A stretch of DNA of 64,000 bases from Zygnema cylindricum (Eukaryota > Streptophyta > Zygnematophyceae > Zygnematales > Zygnemataceae). The stretch lies in contig JBBHKE010002693.1 in the NCBI GenBank assembly GCA_037447655.1, positions 64,001-128,000 of the forward strand, in the 5' to 3' direction. Under the pieces are notes generated by a model. The model saw nothing but the letters and a program-made list of their open reading frames with translations. It did no database searches and was not told where the DNA came from. Shown here piece by piece: positions 20,696 to 31,090 of this stretch; the stretch's first letter is position 1, and each line of letters opens with the position of its first letter. The translations under genes were made by a program, and so were the position numbers.

Positions 20696-21833
20696 TACAC
20701 TAAGCCACGAGGTAGCCACTAGGCTCTTGGGTCTCTATCGTATTCTCTACAAGAGTCATCTCGAAAAGGCAACAAAACAAGTAAATAATTCCAACCAAAA
20801 ACAAGGAAAACTCCAAATTCGGCCAAGATTCACTTTTCCATTCCCAACCGAAATACAAACAACACAAATACAAATGCCCCAAACCGTTCAGCTGTCCGTG
20901 GGAGGCGTAGCTAGATTCGGATGCTTCTCCACACGAACTCCAATCCACCACTTCCTAAAAATGACACAAGTTGGAGGGAAACCTTCCGGACTTGGCTTTG
21001 AGCCGCGTGGATTAAAAAGCGTGGGCTGAAACACAAGGAAGAATACACGTGAACTATATAGCCTCTACAGCTAGCTAGCAAAAGAAAAAAAGAAACTTGA
21101 GCAGTTAGTGAGAGAGAGAGCAAGAGAAAAGCTCCGTTGCCAAGAGAAAATTCTTGTCCAAAAGTTAGCAATTCTAAGTCTGAAAATAGACTAAGTATTA
21201 GCCACGCTATGCCTACGCAAACCCTTACCTAAGTCTAGGCTAGTTCACATGAACGAACTACTTAAGTTGTTTGGGCAATAGGCGACCAACATCATCTGGC
21301 GTACGCATTACAAAATCCACTGTTCGAGGGTAAAAACCCTCCCTAACTACATGCGTGCGCGAACCTACATGGGTTCGCCACTTAAATAAATGAAATGTAT
21401 CGCAGCGTCTCCAATATGCCAAGGGATCGCGATTCGTCGCCAAACAATACTCGGCGTCTATACTCGAAAATCGCGTGCATACGCACGAAACGAAACATAC
21501 CGCACGAAATACTTAGAAAATCGCGACCCGTCGCCCAAACGATATTCGCGTCTATACTCCAAAATCCCGTACCTAAGAACGAAACAACACAAGTCGCACT
21601 AAATTAGTACATGTTCCATTTGATGTGTACGCGAATTGCGTTTACGTCACAAAAAACTGAACTGACGGTGCCACATAAGTGACGTGAGCGAAAATCATAT
21701 GTGCGTGCATCATATCTTGCGCGCGTGGCAAAAATCGTGCGTGCGTGCGGAATATCGTACATGGGTTCAAAATATCGTAAGTGCGTGCAAATATCGTGCG
21801 AGCGTGCTAACCGACATCATTCGGCATGACAGC
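20696..21833. other. Non-coding sequence between the 200-bp direct repeats
   Basis: No gene was recognised. It contains an imperfect tandem duplication of about 90 bp at 21420-21590 (both units with TCGCGACCCGTCGCC-like and CGTCTATACTC motifs) and a cluster of short repeats around CGTGCGTGC at 21690-21810. It may be the body of the G2 3' LTR. Confidence 0.4.
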
Positions 21834-22034
21834 TGTCGTGCATGAAGGCAAGCAAGAGCGAACATGCATTACAACCAGCGAAGTCATGCTTGCAAACGCA
21901 TATCCAAAATAAAATGATACTGGACGAACATAGACCAACAAAAATATATACACAATGAGAAAGTAGGAGTGTAAATATGACAAAAGAAAGAAAAGGGAAG
22001 AATACTTCCCTAATGTGGAGTGACCCCTATAATT
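21834..22034 (-). repeat. 200-bp direct repeat, right copy; probable start of the G2 3' LTR
   Basis: This is the second copy of the repeat at 20498-20695. On the - strand it follows the purine-rich tract GGAGCTGGGCGGGGG at about 22035-22050, just downstream of the G2 integrase end, which is where the polypurine tract and 3' LTR start are expected. Confidence 0.55.
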
Positions 22035-22086
22035 CCCCCGCCCAGCTCCTTAGCCTGCGGAGGAGCTGGTCAAAACCGCCGACAGC

Positions 22087-23506
22087 TCACGACAGCCATG
22101 GCAGAACCAATAGCCAGATGGCACAGCCGTCAATGGAGGAACTAAGCACTCCATGTGGATACCCTGGTTGCAATGGTCGCACAAGAGCATGGAAGTCTCG
22201 CTGTCTGCTCGCCTTCAGATGGTACACTCCGTCGCCTCGGTGATCGGCATTCGCATCGGGCCCATATCCTGTGACAAATGAGGTAAAGTAACAAGGTGCA
22301 CAGTTTTTTGAATGTTCTCGCATCGTCCTCGTATCCGCACCCTGCAAACCGAACATCTCGTTGGCATCCATTTCCACCACACGAAGAATGTGTGGTGAAA
22401 CATTTGTGTCCAAAGTATCGAACGACTGGCGTCGGAGGTACACGTAATCGCCGACCCGGTAGGATTTCTGTTGTGGCTTGTAAATGCCACTCCGCGTGGT
22501 GGCAAACCTTAAAGTATCCCGATGTTGGGCAATCTGCAAATTATCAAAAGCCATGGGCATCTCACGAGCAAAAAGCAAAGCATGGCGAGTCAGTTAATCC
22601 AAAAATATGGTGTTAGACATTAGAGGCAAAGGTAAACTTACTGCTTTCTGAATATTCCAACCGAGCAAGGGTGCTCGACCGAAGAGAATATTTTACGGGC
22701 TGAAATTAGCCAAGCTAGCCTATGCGGACATCCGGTAGCCCATGGTGATATAACCCTAGGATTTGTCCCAGACTGAGATGTGTTTCTCCAAACAATGCTT
22801 TTGGAGAGCCCGCTTGAAAGTTTGGACAGCTCGTTCCGCCAAGCCATCGGCTTTTGGGTGATCACGACTCGTCCGACGATGATCAATTAAAGCTTCATCC
22901 ATTATCTCTTGAAATTCCCCTCGGAACTCTGTACCCTAGTCCGTGAGAACCTTAAGGCATGAGAACGTGCTCTTTAAAAGCAGTGGTGGTCAATTTAGTG
23001 GTATTGTGGGGAAGAGCGACCACCTCTACCCACTTGCTAAAATTTTCAATCATTATCATGATGCATTATTTCCCCTTTCGAGATAAGGGATACGGTTCGG
23101 CATGGTCCACGGACCAGCGATAAAACAATCCTCTAATGGGCAATGGCTGTAGAGACACTAGCCGATTAGAGAAAGAGGTGCGTAACCGGTCGAATGAGGC
23201 GAATTTGTGGAGATTGGCCGCCACATCCGCTTGCATTCCGGACCACCAATAGCGTGCCTGTACAAGGCTCAAAGTACGCTCGGTGCCGTAGTGGCCGAGC
23301 TCGGTATGTATCTGCTCAATCAAGGACAAGCGCTCGGTTCGCCAGGGGACATGCAGATGACTGCAGTCCGCCAGCAATCGAACTAAAGATCCGCCGAGCC
23401 ACAGATAATTTTTGGCTCGTTTTTTACTTGGTCTTCCTCCTTGGCGGTAGTTCCAGGCCGAAAGGTTTGAATGGAGAGGAAGAGGATTAATGGGCCGTCG
23501 CACCAC
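22087..23506 (-). pseudogene. Ty3/gypsy integrase (G2)
   Basis: Reading leftwards: the zinc-binding region has both His (HTELGHYGTERTL) but the two Cys positions read FASF, so metal binding is lost. The core has VDHAEPYPLSRKGK with the first Asp, a stop, ENFSKWVEVVALPHNTTKLT, and the final catalytic Glu block HPKADGLAERAVQTFKRAL near 22830. The C-terminal part reads SYRVGDYVYLRRQ, HILRVVEMDANEMFGLQGAD and HSKNCAPC. No chromodomain is visible. Several stops and frameshifts make it inactive. This NCAPC-type C-terminus differs from G1, so G2 is a separate gypsy lineage. Confidence 0.87.
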
Positions 23507-23599
23507 GGATCTGTGGTCGGCCGAGGGTGAGGAATAGAAGAGAGATGGTAAGTGATATACGAACTAGCCGACATGGCAGGTACCTTGTCCTTGTTGAAA

Positions 23600-24350
23600 T
23601 CTTGCCGGACACCGTTATCGGTGGTCCGAGATAGTGGATTCCGCGAAATCCCGTCAACGTTCAAGCTTAACAAACCGGGCCGATGGATGATCTCAACGTC
23701 GTACTCTATTAAAATTAAAGCCCATCGGGCAAGCTTCCTTGAAAGCTTATCGTTGGTCATCAATTAATGAAGGGGTTGATGGTCAGTTAGGAGCGTGAAT
23801 GGCTTACCGTCAAGATAATGTCGAAAATGAACAATACCCCATACCGAGGCAAGACATTCACCCTCGTAACTAGTGTTATAAGATTCAGCTAGGTTATTGC
23901 TCCGGCTGGCGTATGCCACTAGGTATTCCTCTCCATTCAACTAGTTATTGCTACGACTTGCGTATGCCACTATGTATACCTCTCCATTCAACTCTCTTTG
24001 CTTTAAAATGGCCGCAATGCCAAGCTTCCCGAATCGGTTTGAAGGCAAAGGGGAAGCTTGTGGTTAGGAGGTCGAAGAATGGGAGCGCTTGAAAGGGCGG
24101 TTTTCAGTTTTTGAAACGCTTCTACTTGAGCGGGTCCCCAAACAAAAGGCACTTCATTTTTGAGAAGGCCATTGAGGGGAGAAGCAATCGTACTAAAATT
24201 CAGTACAAAACGACGGTAATAATAGGCTAGTCTAAGAAAAGCCCTCAGACTAGTGAGATCGATGGGGGCAGGCACTTTGGTGATCGCCTCTACCTTAGCT
24301 TCCAAGGGAGTGATGCCCTTAGCTGAAATAAAATGGCCGAGATAGGGCAC
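23600..24350 (-). pseudogene. Ty3/gypsy RNase H and linker (G2)
   Basis: It starts MPYLGHFISAKGITPLEAKV and LAYYYRRFVLNFSTIASPL (RT connection), then the RNase H region with LQTDSGSLALRPF, YLVAYASRSNN, EGECLASVWGIVHFRHYLDG and the linker EYDVEIIHRPG. A frameshift near 24010 and a TAA near 23765 break it. About 50 bp around YLVAYASRSNN are duplicated in tandem (23892-23942 and 23943-23992). Confidence 0.82.
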
Positions 24351-25180
24351 TCCCTCCGCACAAAGTACACTTAGCTGGGTGATACTTCAACCCGACTTTC
24401 TTTAACTCGGTGATAACCCACTCAATATGGCGGGCGTGCTCCTCAACCGTGGCGGAAGCGATTATCAAGTCATCGATTTTGCACCGTGCAAATTTACATC
24501 TACCCAACATCGAATCCATGAGTTTTTGAAACACGGCGGGTGCGTTTTTAAGACCGAAAGGCATGACTGCCCATTCCCACCGACCATCACTGTCCCAAAA
24601 TGCAGTTTTATGTCGATCTCTTTCCTCGATTTCAATCTGGTTAAACCTTTGACTTAAGTCAAGCATGCTAAAAAACTTCGCACCACCTACATGGTCAAAT
24701 ATTTCCTCCGCTAGAGGCATAGGGTGGCGGTCTTTAACGGTCAGGGCATTGAGCTTTCGGTAGTCCCCACACATTCTTCGCTCAGTAAAATTTCCGTCGG
24801 AATCTCTCTTCCTAGGCATGACTTTGGGGGCAGCAAAGGTGGAATCCGACCGATAGATAAGACCGGCTTCTTCTAATTCTGCGCATCTTTTGTCCACCAT
24901 CTCCCATTTCATTTCAGAGAGACGGTGTTTCGGCTTAAAGATACGTTGATCATCCTCAAGATCGATTGACATTTTGTAAATAGAATGACGTCCAAGGTCA
25001 TTCATGGAGAAAGCAAACCCGTCTATATAACATAAAACTGTGTCACTAAGCAATTCATGTTCCGAAGGGGCCAAACTAGTACCAAATTTCCACTTCGGGG
25101 CCTCCGAGCTTTTAATGGTTAAAGTTTCCATGGCTTGAGAAAATGCCAGTTGTTCATCGGCAATGAGATATTTGCCTAAT
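24319..25180 (-). pseudogene. Ty3/gypsy reverse transcriptase (G2)
   Basis: This 270-codon open stretch holds the RT fingers and palm. In order: SDSTFAAPKVMPRKRD, RMCGDYRKLNALTVKDRHPM, FFSMLDLSQRFNQIEIEE, WAVMPFGLKNAPAVF and the active site CKIDDLIIAS. The last retains both Asp but has Lys in place of the usual Tyr, and QGFNQ-type Gly is Arg, so activity is doubtful even though the stretch is open. It follows the methyltransferase domain with about 320 bases of linker. Confidence 0.85.
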
Positions 25181-25499
25181 TCATACGATATCGGTGCTTG
25201 CTAAAGGCAATTCACTCGTGGTGCCTGCTACGCGTCGGAAATGCAACTGTCCAGTGCGGTGCCGGACTGGGAAACGATGAAATTGTGGATTGAATGGCTG
25301 TAGAGGCCGGGATTTCTCAAGATATATGATTGGGGTTGAGGAAATCATGGATAGAGATGTCCTTAACTTCAGGTGTGAGAGAAGGGAAGAGAAAAAACTG
25401 AAATAGATTTCCCTTGAGACTAGGAGAGGTGCGAGAGGGAACATGACGTGAAGGAGCCGGCGTATCCCCCCCCCCAACTGGTTGCACGGGTTGATTCTG

Positions 25500-26470
25500 T
25501 GCATAGCGACCAGCTGCAAGGCTGAGACCTAAGACAAATGATAAAGAGTGAGGATCCATGACCCTACCCAACAAAATGCAACGCTGTCTATCCGTAAGGC
25601 CGGAGGACGCATTAGTGCTTGGAATAAAATACATGAGATGCTCCCGTTCTGTGGCCGTAGGCTCCTCTAACTCTCCAATGACATTATTCCGGAGCGTGCT
25701 TGGACCGTTATGAGAGTATGCATGGGAATTAGGGTAAGACACTAAAGTAAGAAGGACCTTGACTAGTTTGCCAAGTACATTGATGTTGTAATTCGGAGGG
25801 TAGTCAGTTTGGACACATGATTGGACTAGGTGAATGGGAAGCAAAGCGGTCGTAATGTCTTTAGTGGGAGGTCTTACAAACAAATTAGCCTCACGAAGAC
25901 GACCAACATCGATTAGGTTTGTCCATTTGGAGAGAACCGATGTGCCAAGGACCCCTGCCGAGCGACATCAATAATTTGCGGGGGTCCGATAAGGTGTTCT
26001 ATACGCTTATAGTGAGCCAAAACTGTAAGGCGAGGATCATTATAAGCGGCGACGTTCTCTTAAATGTATCCGACAAGCTTAGCCATGGTTTGAAGAAAAT
26101 GAAAGACCCTCAAAAGCTCAAAAACAATTTGGTACGGGGATTTGCCAAACCAAAACCTTTGCCTGTCCGAGACATACCTTGACACTCCCACCCCCCGAAA
26201 ACAAGGTCTATCGGTTTGACATCCCGTAGATGATGATTACTAAAGATGCGGATGTCTTGTGGAAGAGCAATGTGCATGTGTAGAAAGGCTGACTTTGGAA
26301 ACAACTGTGGATACTGTGAATGTAGGAGATTACAGTGGTGCAATTGTGCTTTTTTAGCTAATGCATCAATTTCTACTGCATAGTAGTGACGGATGGGGAG
26401 ACCATTCCGTAAACATGACAATAGTAATGTCTCGTCCTAGCGAATAAATCTAAAATAAAGACCACGTTTG
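25500..26470 (-). pseudogene. Cytosine-5 DNA methyltransferase domain within gypsy G2 polyprotein
   Basis: C5 methyltransferases move a methyl group from S-adenosylmethionine to cytosine. In order on the - strand: motif I as FILDLFA (26440-26460, then a one-base frameshift before TLLSCLRNGL), motif II-like YYAVEID, PQDIRIF, motif IV IDLVFGGWECQGMSRTGKG (about 26150-26200, catalytic Cys kept, Glu where Pro is canonical) and NPRTKLF. Motif VI ENVAA follows near 26050 after a TAA, then DPRLTVLAHYKRIEHLIGP, ARQGSLAHRF and a C-terminal block EPTATEREHLMYF with LGRVMDPHSLSFVLG. The order is not permuted as in plant DRM enzymes. Motif I is in the same frame as the upstream protease, so this was part of the polyprotein. 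Stops and frameshifts show decay. Confidence 0.82.
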
Positions 26471-27230
26471 TATGAGGGCTCGGCTGTACGGGCTTCGAAT
26501 TGATAGGAAGGAAACCCAAAGGATCGAATGCAACTTTAGGTATAGGAGGGATGGTTGTTAATGGAATAGATAATATGGACTTATAAATATTGTTAAATGT
26601 GTGAGAATTGATATGAAAGTCGGGCTCCGCAAAGAGCTCGGTTAAAGGAGAAATATCTCGCAAGATTTTTTCGGCCGACAAGGAGTGGAAAATCTCCTCC
26701 CTAACGGAGTTCCTTGAAAAAACGGGAAGAGCCGAAGCCGAATGGGCCATGGTGGGAAAAGCTCCGCGGGCGGAAATGAGAGAGAGACATATTTTGTGCT
26801 CCGAAAAGTGTGTCAATCGATAAGAAAATGTTTGGTCGTGCATGTCCACACCACCACCGACTCGAAATATAACATCTTGGCCCACTAAACACTTGTAATC
26901 GTTGTATTTAGTGACTAATGCATGAAAAGAAATTTGAACGGACTCATTTTCGGTTCTTGTTTGAAACCGAAAAATGAGCGGGTCCTTTTTGATTCCCAAG
27001 ACCGGCTCCGTAGTCTCAGCCGAAGTGAGGAGTCGGGTGGCTGAAGCTTGAAGCTTGTCTGTTGTTTGACAAAGCTTCATGGCAAATCCGGATCCGAGGA
27101 TCACGGGTTTGGCCCTAGTGTCCATGGGAGGAAGAGTGGGGTAAACACCGTTCACCGAGAATGATCCGCGAGATTTATCAAGGAAACTGATTTGTGGATC
27201 GAGATAACGACGCTCTTCCGTAGTAACTGG
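26471..27230 (-). pseudogene. Ty3/gypsy protease and linker to methyltransferase (G2)
   Basis: The open stretch from 27155 has a retropepsin-like pattern: LPPMDTRAKPVILGSGFAMK, then CLVGQDVIFRVGGGVDMHDQ, the GxxFLxxxGAxVDxxD-type block. The catalytic D-T/S-G reads D-T-R, one G-to-A change from DTG, so it is inactive. About 150 residues of linker follow (FDPLGFLPINSKPVQPS) and lead without interruption into methyltransferase motif I. This continuity is the main reason to treat the methyltransferase as part of the element. Confidence 0.7.
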
Positions 27231-28330
27231 TTAAACCGCTAAAAGACTGCGGTTTAACTGCAGAGCCTTCAAAGCGGCTGCTGCTGCGACCTCATCAACG
27301 ACGGGAAGGGCTTTCCGTACATCCTTGATCATTGCTGAAAGAATACTGAATCGCTCCTTCACCCGATGAGCCTCATGAATAGTGCCATCCAATATGGTCA
27401 GTGCCTCCGCCGCGATGGTAGAAGTTGTTTCTTGTAGGGGAGCCAAAGACTCTGTTGCAAATGAGAGTGGGACACGCGAATTTTGTAATTTGCCCACTCA
27501 GTTATAGTCTGCTGAGCCTTTTTCAAATGTAGCCACCCGTTGTTGGACGGTGGAATCCCGAAGGGTTCGCCCGGCCAACGACGGCATGTGGACAACGGTC
27601 ATAGCCATCTTAGTAAATTGGGGTTTCATTTTCGCCATGAAAGCCGCAAATTGTCTTTCATCATGGCCGCCATTGTGGCTTGATGCTCGACCTTCTCTCT
27701 CTCTTTGCGAGAGATCTTAAGAGGAGCTTCCTCCTTCTCGGTGTCCTTAGGCGGAGTGACTGGTTTTGCGAAACGGGCGCGAATTCCGCCGTTCTTTATC
27801 TGATTTTGATAAGCAAAATTAGTGTCCTTGATGTGGTACCAATGGACATAATGTCCCTTTTGGTGGCAATGAGTGCAACTGGCCGCCTTGTCAGGACACA
27901 TGCGGGCATCGTGCTCGGTTTTTCCACATCGGAAACACATTCGGCTTCCTGGACTAATGGGTGGAGTTCCCATGGCTGGCGTCTTCTGGGGCCTATTAGG
28001 AGGCCATGGGTTTTTAGGTGGAGAAAGAGATGGATTAGCCAGTTCCCTGTGTGGAGGTTTGGCCTGCTCATGGGCGTCCCACCACGATGTCTGCATCTCA
28101 TACTCTACCACGTATTGAGAGCTTGCTCAAAGGTGAATTTTAGTCCATAAATCTGGTTGAGGTGGTTTTGGATAAACCTCTTTGATGGACCTAGAAATTG
28201 TCTCAAAATTTTTTGGACAGCCTCCGCATCGAACATGAGGTCTGGTAATGCCTCCCGCATGTTGTCCATAGCCTATTTCAGCCATGGAATACTCTCGGAA
28301 GCACCACAAAATTTCTAGACAGCCTCTGCA
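27231..28330 (-). pseudogene. Ty3/gypsy gag with two zinc knuckles (G2)
   Basis: Reading leftwards: a capsid-end region (MREALPDLMFDAEAVQKIL, FIQNHLNQIYGLKFTFEQAL), a stop, a Pro-rich linker, then zinc knuckle CFRCGKTEHDARMC and a second one, CTHCHQKGHYVHW, whose last Cys is Tyr. A charged region and an Ala/Leu helix (EVAAAAALKALQLNR) end at TAA near 27232. At least two frameshifts separate these pieces. The N-terminal part is disturbed by a 102-bp tandem duplication. Confidence 0.78.
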
Positions 28331-28410
28331 TCGAACATGAGGACTGGTAATGCCTCCCGCATGTTGTCTATAGCCTATTTCAGCCATGGACTACACTCGG
28401 AAGCACCACA
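28216..28410. repeat. 102-bp tandem duplication in G2 gag
   Basis: Units starting at 28216 and 28318 share GACAGCCTC(C/T)GCATCGAACATGAGG through CGGAAGCACCACA with only a few differences. They duplicate the gag stretch around MDNMREALPDLMFDAEAV, preserving frame (102 = 34 codons). Confidence 0.85.
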
Positions 28411-28969
28411 GACTACCCCTCAAACAGCTGTGTTTCAGACAGCACAGATTACTTCACAATAAAAAAAATCCCCTCAAACTGCACCAATAGGCAGTATATT
28501 ATAGACACTCTAATCTCCCAAAGTTATAACCAAATTCACCAAGGAATCTAGAAGATATAAGTTCCAGAGTTTCACAAAAACAACTGACAACTTCACAACC
28601 TAACCACTTAGACCTCTCACACAATCTTACACAAATACCATAATAGAATGAAACTGCACACACATATAGATTATATATCATAAAATAACTTAACAAAGTT
28701 TCACATGAAAATACCAAACAAGGTGATCACAGCAACAGGTCAAAGATGCAGAAAACAGTTTGCCATTGCTTTGATAAACTTGACTGTGATAATTAAAATA
28801 TTCTAAGTCCTACAAGTTTTACTCAAAGAGTTCACTAATGAATGTACGGAGGCATACCAGTCGTATGGTATCTACCATCTACCTAAACTATTGTGAGTAT
28901 ATCCGAATAACTCGAGATATGTCAGATTGAGCAAATCTACACTAATAAACTTATTAGCAAAAAAACAAA

Positions 28970-29467
28970 ACGATGTTGAACATAATATTTACACCGACAT
29001 CTTTGCAACCTTCTTACGTAAAAAAAAACAAGCTACCACTCAGCTACCACTAAGCAACTATTACCGTACAATCATCAATACTCAGAATCTATACTAGTCA
29101 TATTATCCGCAGCTGCGTTGTCTTATCTACGCAGCTGCGTTGTCTTATCTGCGCCGCAGCTACTCCGTATCGGCGGCGCATATTCATCCAAAGTAATCGC
29201 AGCTGCGTTGTCTTATCTGCGTCGGTGCTGCGCCGTACCGGCGGTGCCTATTTCAACATTTTGATTATTCACATTGGATCGCTTCGGGATCCACCATCCA
29301 GTTCTCAATGCTTGTTGAGCCACTCAATGAGTCCCTTAATTCAATGTAGGTATATCCGTACGTTCGCTCCCCCAACCCATGAATCAATTCTAACCTCCAT
29401 ATTAAATGCAATTAGCAATTACTCACAAACTGTCACGTTCGCACGAAACTGACTTTTCAAAACAACA
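28970..29467. mobile_element. LTR remnant related to the solo LTR at 8678-10076
   Basis: It shares, in the same order as 9380-10076, ATTTACACCGACATC, GGATCGCTTCG, CCACTCAATGAGTCC, TTCGCTCCCCCAAC and the end CACGAAACTGACTTTTCAAAACAACA. The left end could not be fixed. Confidence 0.65.
29108..29218. repeat. 21-bp GCAGCTGC repeat, three copies
   Basis: CGCAGCTGCGTTGTCTTATCT occurs at 29108-29128, 29130-29150 and 29198-29218. Each unit contains the palindrome CGCAGCTGCG. Confidence 0.9.
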
Positions 29468-29519
29468 CTACTCCCAAAATTTAGTTTCGTGCACCCGAAA
29501 AATATGTAGCGTGTATATG

Positions 29520-29680
29520 TATGCTGCTATACTGCGCTAGTTCGACACCGCAACCAAGTATGAATATGAAATGCAACATGTACTGCTATGCTGCTATGAT
29601 GCGCTACTTTGACATCGCAGCCCAATTTGGATATGAAATGCAACGTGCAATATTATGCTGCCTTGTTGCGCTACTTTTCC
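29520..29680. repeat. 67-bp tandem repeat (2.4 units)
   Basis: Units begin TATGCTGC at 29520, 29587 and 29654 and include TGCGCTA and GAATATGAAATGCAAC-like stretches. The GCTGCTATG-type words recall the repeats in the G1 LTR region near 1500-1620, in reverse. Confidence 0.8.
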
Positions 29681-29992
29681 CTTATCTTTTTTTTTTCAGC
29701 CTCATCTACAGAGAACTAAAGCTTTCAAATTCAACACTCCCCTAAAGCTTTAGACTCAGTACTCCAGTCTGTCTATAAATCTTTATACTCTAATGGAGGT
29801 ACATGCAAAAGCAAGGATGTAAAAATATTTAGAGATTGAAGAATCTCTTTCATAACTTCCACTACTCATCATGCAAAGACTTAGCAACAATAACACATCA
29901 CCAGTGCTTCCGCTACGAGCTACCATTTCCCAACCTCCGCCTTCTTAAAAATTTCGTCCTGTACTAGCTCCCCCTTTGCCATAAACGCCAAA

Positions 29993-31090
29993 TGTTGAAA
30001 TTTATGTATTTTCTAGGTCTCTATTGGAAAAATAAATAGAGTGTTGAAAAAAGGTGACTAATAGTTCACTTCTATATTTTAGTTTGAATGTAAAGAGAGA
30101 GAAAGAGAGGACCAAAGGCACGCCATGGTTGCCGCATCATTTAGAAGGAGGCAGAATGAATTAGAAAGTATTTTACTTGTTTTAGCAAAATATTGCCCTT
30201 GGCCGGATTTGAACTGGGTCTGTAGGCTACTAAATAGACCAAGGTCTTATCCATTTTGTCGCTAACGAAACGATACACGTGGAACTTTTCACGCATATTT
30301 AGATTTTGATTCAAAGGACTAATTCGCAGCAGACTAACGAAAACGCTCATTAATCAATTCATGCATGGAAGCGAATCGAAGCCCTATAAATACAAGTGAT
30401 CGGACGGCCACCATTACAGCCGCCACCCGCAATAAGATTTCGGCAGCCTTTGGGGATAGCGTCACGTGGTGCCACGTGGCGCCACATTATTTGACACCGG
30501 AGAAGATGGGAGGAGGAACCATGGCTCCCGATTTGGCACATGTCACCTTGTAGACCATGTCGTACAATGGCTGTACAATAAGTACATCGCCCATCGTACC
30601 TTCTTCTACTATATAGTGTTCCTATTGGACTAGGGTTTAGTAGCAGGTAGTCATGAGTAGGCAGACTAAGACTTAGTGATATTTCGGTACCTCTCTGTAA
30701 GAGAGCTTGTAACTATAAAGGTCATCTTTGACCAGCCATAACTTAATGCTCGGGTGAGCAAATTTCAGTGATTCTTTTTGCTGCGGACTCAGGGGAGTCT
30801 AGGCTACACAAGGGTGTAGTCGGTCAGAGTTTTTTGCGTGTCAGGGTGGCACTTATTCTGTGGGAAAGTCAAAGTGGGGAATACTGTCCAAAACACATAT
30901 TCAAGCTTTGCATTCTGCGGTGGAACTGAGCACATACAAGGTCTTATCTTCACAGGGGTGAAGTTGTATTGGGGTTTTGATTATTAAGGGATCATTCATT
31001 CGGGTTTATATGAACTTGGAGTCGGCACTATCTAGATTAGCTTCTTTTGGATCTGCAAATTCTGTGGGCAATGGAGCCCATGGAATTTCA
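29993..31090 (+). mobile_element. 5' LTR of a second gag-only copia copy
   Basis: This 1098-bp LTR starts TGTTGAAATTTATG and ends TGGAATTTCA, followed directly by the half-tRNA primer-binding site. It is the full-length relative of the fragment at 5590-5719. Confidence 0.87.

Larger units (their letters stand above)
28411..29992. other. Non-coding stretch upstream of G2 gag with LTR remnants
   Basis: No gene was recognised. For a minus-strand G2 element its 5' LTR and primer-binding site should lie here, but I could not find a TGGTATC-type site. The interval contains a remnant of the 8678-10076 LTR family (28970-29467), three copies of a 21-bp GCAGCTGC repeat and a 67-bp tandem repeat. Confidence 0.5.

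Noticed and set aside
20727-21029. Open frames on both strands near 20700-21030
   Set aside because: No domain, no codon pattern and no splice context; they lie between direct repeats that look like LTR parts.
23194-23490. 98-codon + strand frame over the G2 integrase
   Set aside because: Shadow of the integrase on the opposite strand; no domain.
22087-28410. Endogenous pararetrovirus (caulimovirid) instead of a gypsy element
   Set aside because: An integrase with the Glu block (DGLAERAVQT) follows RNase H, which pararetroviruses lack, and no movement protein was seen.
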